This document shows positions 15,086 through 18,603 of a DNA stretch of 18,603 nucleotides, piece after piece (position 1 is the first letter of the stretch; the number at the start of each line of letters is the position of its first letter). Both the position numbers and the translations under genes were made by a program. Source of the stretch: JAHQVK01 sp039819565 (lineage in GTDB: Bacteria > Myxococcota > Kuafuiibacteriia > Kuafuiibacteriales > Kuafuiibacteriaceae); the NCBI GenBank assembly GCA_039819565.1, contig JBCBRU010000108.1, forward strand, positions 1 through 18,603, in the 5' to 3' direction. The notes under the pieces were generated by a model. The model was not told the origin of the DNA. It saw only the letters and a program-made list of their open reading frames with translations, and ran no database searches.

Positions 15086-15544
15086 ATGAAGCTGAAGGTA
15101 AATGGACGAAACCACGAGCTCGAGGTGGAGGGCGAAATGCCCCTTCTTTGGGTGCTGCGGGATGAGCTGAAGGTCAAAGGCCCGAAGTACGGGTGTGGCA
15201 TTGCCCAGTGCGGGGCCTGCACCGTGCACATCGACGGCATCGCTGTCCGCTCGTGTCAGATCGCAGCCGGCGAAGTGCGCGGTGAGGTGACCACCATCGA
15301 AGGCTTGGGTACGCCAGATGCCCTGCACGTCGTCCAGGAAGCGTGGCTCGAACATCAGGTCGCTCAGTGCGGATACTGTCAGGCGGGACAGATGATGCAG
15401 GCCGCATCTCTCCTGAAGCTGGACGGCAATCCTTCCGACGAAAAGATCGATCAGGTCATGGCCGGGAACCTGTGCCGGTGCGGAACCTATCCCCGCATCC
15501 GCCAGGCCATCAAGTCCGCAGCCGAGAAGATGAGGAGGGCCTAA
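15086..15544 (+). CDS. 2Fe-2S subunit of a molybdenum hydroxylase (IorA-like)
   Basis: 152 aa, the usual length for the small subunit of xanthine-dehydrogenase-family enzymes. The N-terminal plant-type ferredoxin domain binds one cluster through Cys37, Cys42, Cys45 and Cys57 (KYGCGIAQCGACTVHIDG...RSCQ). The C-terminal helical domain binds the second through Cys95, Cys98, Cys130 and Cys132 (QCGYCQAGQM...NLCRCGTYPRI). All eight ligands are intact. It passes electrons from the molybdenum cofactor to the acceptor. It has no signal peptide and would be exported folded with the Tat-bearing large subunit. The ATG at 15086 is chosen over a GTG-type start at 15062, because family members begin directly with MKLKVNG; GGAGAAGAG precedes it. 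The next gene begins 3 bases after the stop. Confidence 0.95.
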   Translation: MKLKVNGRNHELEVEGEMPLLWVLRDELKVKGPKYGCGIAQCGACTVHIDGIAVRSCQIAAGEVRGEVTTIEGLGTPDALHVVQEAWLEHQVAQCGYCQAGQMMQAASLLKLDGNPSDEKIDQVMAGNLCRCGTYPRIRQAIKSAAEKMRRA

Positions 15545-15547
15545 GCT

Positions 15548-17830
15548 ATGGCGCAAAGGATCGATAGCGAACGTCGGACCTTCCTCATGGGCAGCGCGGC
15601 ACTGGTTGGAGGCGGGGTGGCTTTCGGCTTTGCCCACGCCTGCCGTCCCCAAAACCGCAAGCCGGCGACCGGCTCCCCCGCCCGGGGGGAACCTCCAGAG
15701 GCCCCCCCGGACACCGGCTTCGCGCTGACCGCCTTCATCGAGGTGGACGCGAAGGGCGTCACCCTCATCACGCCCCGAGCCGACTCGGGACAAGGCATCT
15801 TCTCGACCCTCGCTTATATCATTGCCGAAGAGCTCGACGTGGATCCGCTCAAGGCGCGGATCAGCCCCGGTATGCCCAGCCCCATCTACTACAACGCGGC
15901 GGTGGCGGAGGCGATCGTGCCCTTCGCAGGATATGACGACTCCCCCGAGGCCGTCGCCACCCGCAAGGCCGTCGGTGAGAACTTCAGGAAGACAGGCCTA
16001 CAGGTAACCGGCGGCTCAACCTCCGTGCCGGATATGTTCGACCGCCTCCGGGAGGCCGGAGCGGTGGCTCGAGAGACGTTCAAGCGGACAGCCGCAGAGC
16101 TCAAAGACCTCCCCGTCGACAAACTGACCACCCGCGACGGTCAGGTCATCCTGCCGAACGGAGAGGCCCTGAGCTACGGCGAGCTCGCGTCCCGAGCCTC
16201 CAAAGTGCCTCTTCCTGAGAAGGTCGAACTCCGCCCGCCCTCGCGATGGCGCTACATCGGCAAAGACGTCCGCCGAACCGACATGCTCGCCAAGTCAACC
16301 GGCACCCAAACCTACGGTATCGACCTCGAGATCGACGGGATGCTCCACGCCACCGTCCGTACCCACCCTTCGTGGGGGGGAAAGCTTGCTCGCTTCCACG
16401 GCGAGAAGGCAGAGAAAATGCGGGGGGTCAAGAAGGTCCTCCCCATCGAAGGAGGAGTTGCGGTCGTCGCCGACAACACCTGGCGAGCCTTCCGAGCCAT
16501 GCGCGAGATCGAGGTGGAGTGGGGTCCCGGCACCTACGCGAAGAGCTCGGAAGAGATTTGGAAGATCATCGAGACCGCAGACACGAACCCCGCCTTTCTG
16601 GAGGGCACGCTCAGAAACGACGGCGACGTCGACGCTGCCCTTGCTTCGGAGGACGAGGTCGTGAGGGCGGAGTATCGGGTGCCCTACCTCGCGCACGCCC
16701 CCCTCGAGCCCATAAACGGAGTCATCCGCTACGCCAACGACCGCGTCGACGTGTGGACGGGCACCCAGATCCCGATCTTCGTCCAAGGCCTCGCGGCTCA
16801 TACGACGAAGCTACCGATGGAGAAGGTCTTCGTTCACAACCTCGCCATGGGGGGAAGCTTTGGACGTCGGCTCGAGTACGAGTATGTCAAACAAGGCCTC
16901 GAGGTGGCCATGGCCATGCCGGGCACGCCGGTCAAGTTGACATGGACGCGAGAAGAAGACATGGGGCACGACTTCCCCCGACCCGCCCAGCTGGGGAAGA
17001 TGCGGGGACGGGTCAGCCCCGGAAAGGTCGAAGCCCTCGACATCGTGACCAACGGCCAGTCCTCGGTGCGCGACTGGCTCGGCCGCATCGCCGAGGCTCC
17101 GGCAAAGCCGGATCCAAATCAGATGGCTGGCGCTTGGGACCAGCCCTACGGCATCCCCAACTATCGGGTCACCGGCTTCTCGCCGGAGGGCTTGCCTCCC
17201 GTCACCACTCATCGCGCTCCGGGCGCCAACGCCAATAGCTTCTTTCACGAGTGCTTCCTCGACGAGCTCCTGGCCGCGGCCGGCCTCGACCCTCTCGAGG
17301 GGCGGCTCGCCCTCTGCATCGATCAGCCCTCGAAGAAGGTCCTGCAAGCGGTGGGCGAGCTCGCCGGCTGGAGAGGTCCCCAGATCGGAGAGGGGAGAGG
17401 AAGAGGCATCGCCTTCGCGCACGCGCACGGGGTGCCCGTGGCTGAGGTCGTCGACGTTCGCGTGACCCACGCCGGGATCAAGATCGAGGCGGTGTACGTG
17501 GCCTCCGATCCGGGCCGAGTCATCGACCCGGTGAACTTCGAGGCCCAGGTCACGGGCGGCGTCGTGTGGGGGCTCGGCCACGCGATGAACGCCGAGCTGA
17601 CCTACGACGACTACAGAGTGAAGCAGACGAACTATCACGCCTTCGAGTGCATGAGGATTCATCAAACCCCCCAGATCGAGATCGTCACCCTCGACACCAA
17701 CCCCCACCTCAGAGGGATGGGCGAGCCGTCGGTCCCGCCCGCGGCTCCCGCCCTGGCCAACGCGATCTTCGCCGCCACCGGCCGGCGCCTTCGTGAGCTC
17801 CCCTTGGGGAAGAATATCGACTTCGTTTGA
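15548..17830 (+). CDS. Molybdopterin-binding large subunit, Tat-exported (IorB-like)
   Basis: 760 aa, with AGGAGG 9 bases before the ATG. The N terminus SERRTFLMGSAALVGGGVAFGFA is a twin-arginine signal (Arg9-Arg10), so the folded holoenzyme works in the periplasm; Cys32 shortly after is an imperfect lipobox. The rest follows the single-gene IorB/aldehyde-oxidoreductase layout: SGQGIFSTLAYIIAEELD (80-97), AHAPLEPINGVIRY (382-395), MGGSFGRRLEYEYVKQGLEVA (434-454) for cofactor binding, HRAPGANANSFFHECFLDELL (555-575), and MGEPSVPPAAPALANAIFAATG (724-745) with Glu726 as the catalytic base. Enzymes of this type hydroxylate N-heterocycles or oxidise aldehydes using water. Isoquinoline oxidation is only the namesake activity. 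No XdhC-type maturase is in the window. The following gene probably takes the electrons. Confidence 0.95.
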   Translation: MAQRIDSERRTFLMGSAALVGGGVAFGFAHACRPQNRKPATGSPARGEPPEAPPDTGFALTAFIEVDAKGVTLITPRADSGQGIFSTLAYIIAEELDVDPLKARISPGMPSPIYYNAAVAEAIVPFAGYDDSPEAVATRKAVGENFRKTGLQVTGGSTSVPDMFDRLREAGAVARETFKRTAAELKDLPVDKLTTRDGQVILPNGEALSYGELASRASKVPLPEKVELRPPSRWRYIGKDVRRTDMLAKSTGTQTYGIDLEIDGMLHATVRTHPSWGGKLARFHGEKAEKMRGVKKVLPIEGGVAVVADNTWRAFRAMREIEVEWGPGTYAKSSEEIWKIIETADTNPAFLEGTLRNDGDVDAALASEDEVVRAEYRVPYLAHAPLEPINGVIRYANDRVDVWTGTQIPIFVQGLAAHTTKLPMEKVFVHNLAMGGSFGRRLEYEYVKQGLEVAMAMPGTPVKLTWTREEDMGHDFPRPAQLGKMRGRVSPGKVEALDIVTNGQSSVRDWLGRIAEAPAKPDPNQMAGAWDQPYGIPNYRVTGFSPEGLPPVTTHRAPGANANSFFHECFLDELLAAAGLDPLEGRLALCIDQPSKKVLQAVGELAGWRGPQIGEGRGRGIAFAHAHGVPVAEVVDVRVTHAGIKIEAVYVASDPGRVIDPVNFEAQVTGGVVWGLGHAMNAELTYDDYRVKQTNYHAFECMRIHQTPQIEIVTLDTNPHLRGMGEPSVPPAAPALANAIFAATGRRLRELPLGKNIDFV

Positions 17831-17834
17831 GGAG
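17829..17834 (+). promoter_or_regulatory. Ribosome-binding site for the two-haem protein
   Basis: GAGGAG overlaps the TGA of the large subunit and lies 7 bases before ATG 17842. It favours that ATG over the upstream in-frame TTG at 17827, which has no comparable site. The TTG start would add MRRAD, giving the signal peptide the basic n-region it otherwise lacks. Confidence 0.55.
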
Positions 17835-17841
17835 AGCGGAC

Positions 17842-18450
17842 ATGCACCAACTCGTCTTCATCGTTCTTACCGCGACATCACCGGGTACCACTCCAGGCTC
17901 GGAGCCCGAAGCCCCCGCCCTGGGCTCGGTCCCCAAGGAGAAGGGCCTCGAAGCCTGGGCTCGCATCTACGAGGTCGCTTCTCACCCCCGGTGCTCGAAC
18001 TGCCACGTGGGACCTGGGGAGCGTCCAATGTGGTCTGGGCCCTCGTACGGAAAGCCTCGGCCCCACGGGATGAACATCGTGGCCGGCTCGAGTCGGATCG
18101 GAGCCGAGACGCTCCTGTGCAGTACTTGCCACGTGGACGCTACGGGGACGGGCCGGGGCAATCCCATTCCCCACGCCGCACCCCGAGTGGCGGCGGCGTG
18201 GCGCCTTGCTCCGGTAGAGGCGAACTGGTTCGGTCGAAGCTCGAAACAGATCTGTGAGCAGCTCCGCGACCCCGAGCAAAACGGCAACCGCTCCTACGCA
18301 GACCTCGCCGACCACCTCGGACACGACGTGATCCTCCACTGGGCCTGGAATCCGGGGGGAGGCCGAGAGCCCGCGCCCTACGATCTCGAGGCCCACACTC
18401 GGGATATCCTCAGCTGGGGCGCCGCCGGCATGCCCTGCCCCGACGAGTAG
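17842..18450 (+). CDS. Dihaem c-type cytochrome-like subunit of the Mo-hydroxylase
   Basis: 202 aa, 11 bases after the large-subunit stop. Two CxxCH haem-attachment motifs are present: CSNCH (51-55) and CSTCH (93-97), about 40 residues apart. Possible distal ligands are Met63, Met77, Met197 or nearby His residues. The start MHQLVFIVLTATSPG is a short hydrophobic signal without basic residues; a TTG start at 17827 would add Arg-Arg. Haem attachment requires export, in line with the Tat-exported large subunit. The C-terminal half (WRLAPVEANWFGRSSKQICEQLRDPEQNG...HDVILHWAWNPGGGREPAP) is not a standard cytochrome c fold I can name. Similar proteins are, from memory, annotated as an isoquinoline 1-oxidoreductase subunit. 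It most likely receives electrons from the 2Fe-2S subunit and passes them to the respiratory chain (inference). Confidence 0.85.
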   Translation: MHQLVFIVLTATSPGTTPGSEPEAPALGSVPKEKGLEAWARIYEVASHPRCSNCHVGPGERPMWSGPSYGKPRPHGMNIVAGSSRIGAETLLCSTCHVDATGTGRGNPIPHAAPRVAAAWRLAPVEANWFGRSSKQICEQLRDPEQNGNRSYADLADHLGHDVILHWAWNPGGGREPAPYDLEAHTRDILSWGAAGMPCPDE

Positions 18451-18603
18451 CCACCGGGAGGGATCATCCCGGAGGGGCGTCGACGAGACCCTGGAGAAGA
18501 CCGAGACCAAGGGCGGAGCGGGGTCAGGGCGAAGCCATGGCCCAGTATCACGGCTACTCCAGGGTCTCGTCGACGCCCCTCCGGGATGATCCCTCCCGGT
18601 GGC
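18450..18603. repeat. 47-bp perfect inverted repeat at the window end
   Basis: Bases 18450-18496 and 18557-18603 are exact reverse complements over 47 bp, separated by 60 bases (18497-18556). The left arm begins with the last base of the TAG stop of the two-haem gene; the right arm ends on the final base of the window. Such an extensive perfect stem is far beyond a normal terminator. It may be a small mobile or palindromic element, or a fold-back join at a contig end. I see no coding sequence in it. Confidence 0.9.
18454..18472 (+). terminator. Hairpin directly after the Mo-hydroxylase operon
   Basis: CCGGGA (18454-18459) and TCCCGG (18467-18472) form a 6-bp stem with a 7-base loop, 4 bases after the operon's last stop codon. 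A G-rich tract rather than a T-run follows. It lies inside the left arm of the larger inverted repeat, so a mirror copy exists in the right arm. Confidence 0.35.

Noticed and set aside
15086..18450. Specific assignment as isoquinoline 1-oxidoreductase
   Set aside because: The IorAB layout is shared by many molybdenum hydroxylases of different substrates; sequence by eye cannot decide the substrate.
1..18603. CRISPR array, insertion sequence, prophage, toxin-antitoxin or other defence island
   Set aside because: No regularly spaced repeats, transposase, integrase, phage structural or toxin-like genes were seen on either strand.

Overview
The window is an 18.6 kb stretch of high-GC bacterial DNA, densely coded and with no gap over 300 bases. 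I see no tRNA, rRNA, insertion sequence, integrase or CRISPR array. The gene mix suggests a soil or marine Myxococcota-like bacterium: copper type II monooxygenase lipoproteins with a fused cytochrome c, a cytochrome P450, a Tat-exported molybdenum hydroxylase with a c-type cytochrome, a MerB-like protein and a predicted outer-membrane barrel. This placement is inference from gene style and base composition; no marker gene is present.

Left part (1-5312). On the minus strand, a LysR-type regulator (3103-4029) is followed after 22 bases by a cytochrome P450 (1737-3080). Then come a cytochrome c/copper monooxygenase lipoprotein (122-1618) and, 3 bases further, the start of a second lipoprotein that runs off the left edge. 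The LysR gene is divergent from an acyl-CoA dehydrogenase (4104-5312), and a 7+7 bp palindrome lies in the space between them. A GT39/PMT-like membrane glycosyltransferase (5366-7033) follows on the plus strand.

Middle part (7059-11906). An agmatinase-type ureohydrolase (minus, 7100-7921) converges on the glycosyltransferase over a shared hairpin. It is divergent from a small secreted protein of unknown function (8052-8480), which ends in a good hairpin terminator. Next come an OsmC-family protein, a CoA-binding YccU-like protein and MetY homocysteine synthase on the plus strand; the last two overlap by one base. MetY converges, over another hairpin, on a two-gene minus-strand unit: a membrane-anchored alpha/beta hydrolase followed by a predicted beta-barrel protein.

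Right part (13264-18603). A MerB (organomercurial lyase)-family protein lacking the catalytic aspartate is followed by an AraC-type regulator. A compact operon comes next: a 2Fe-2S subunit, a Tat-dependent molybdopterin subunit and a protein with two CxxCH haem motifs. Together these look like a periplasmic molybdenum hydroxylase with its own electron acceptor. Two near-identical 11-bp direct repeats, 21 bp apart, sit upstream of this operon and are a natural candidate site for the AraC protein. The window ends in a perfect 47-bp inverted repeat whose outer arm ends on the last base; this may be a real element or a fold-back assembly artefact.

The genes are mostly recognisable families in unremarkable metabolism. 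The points most worth a second look are the regulated Mo-hydroxylase/dihaem operon, the MerB-like protein, the Asp-type acyl-CoA dehydrogenase, the CoA-binding/MetY coupling and the terminal inverted repeat.
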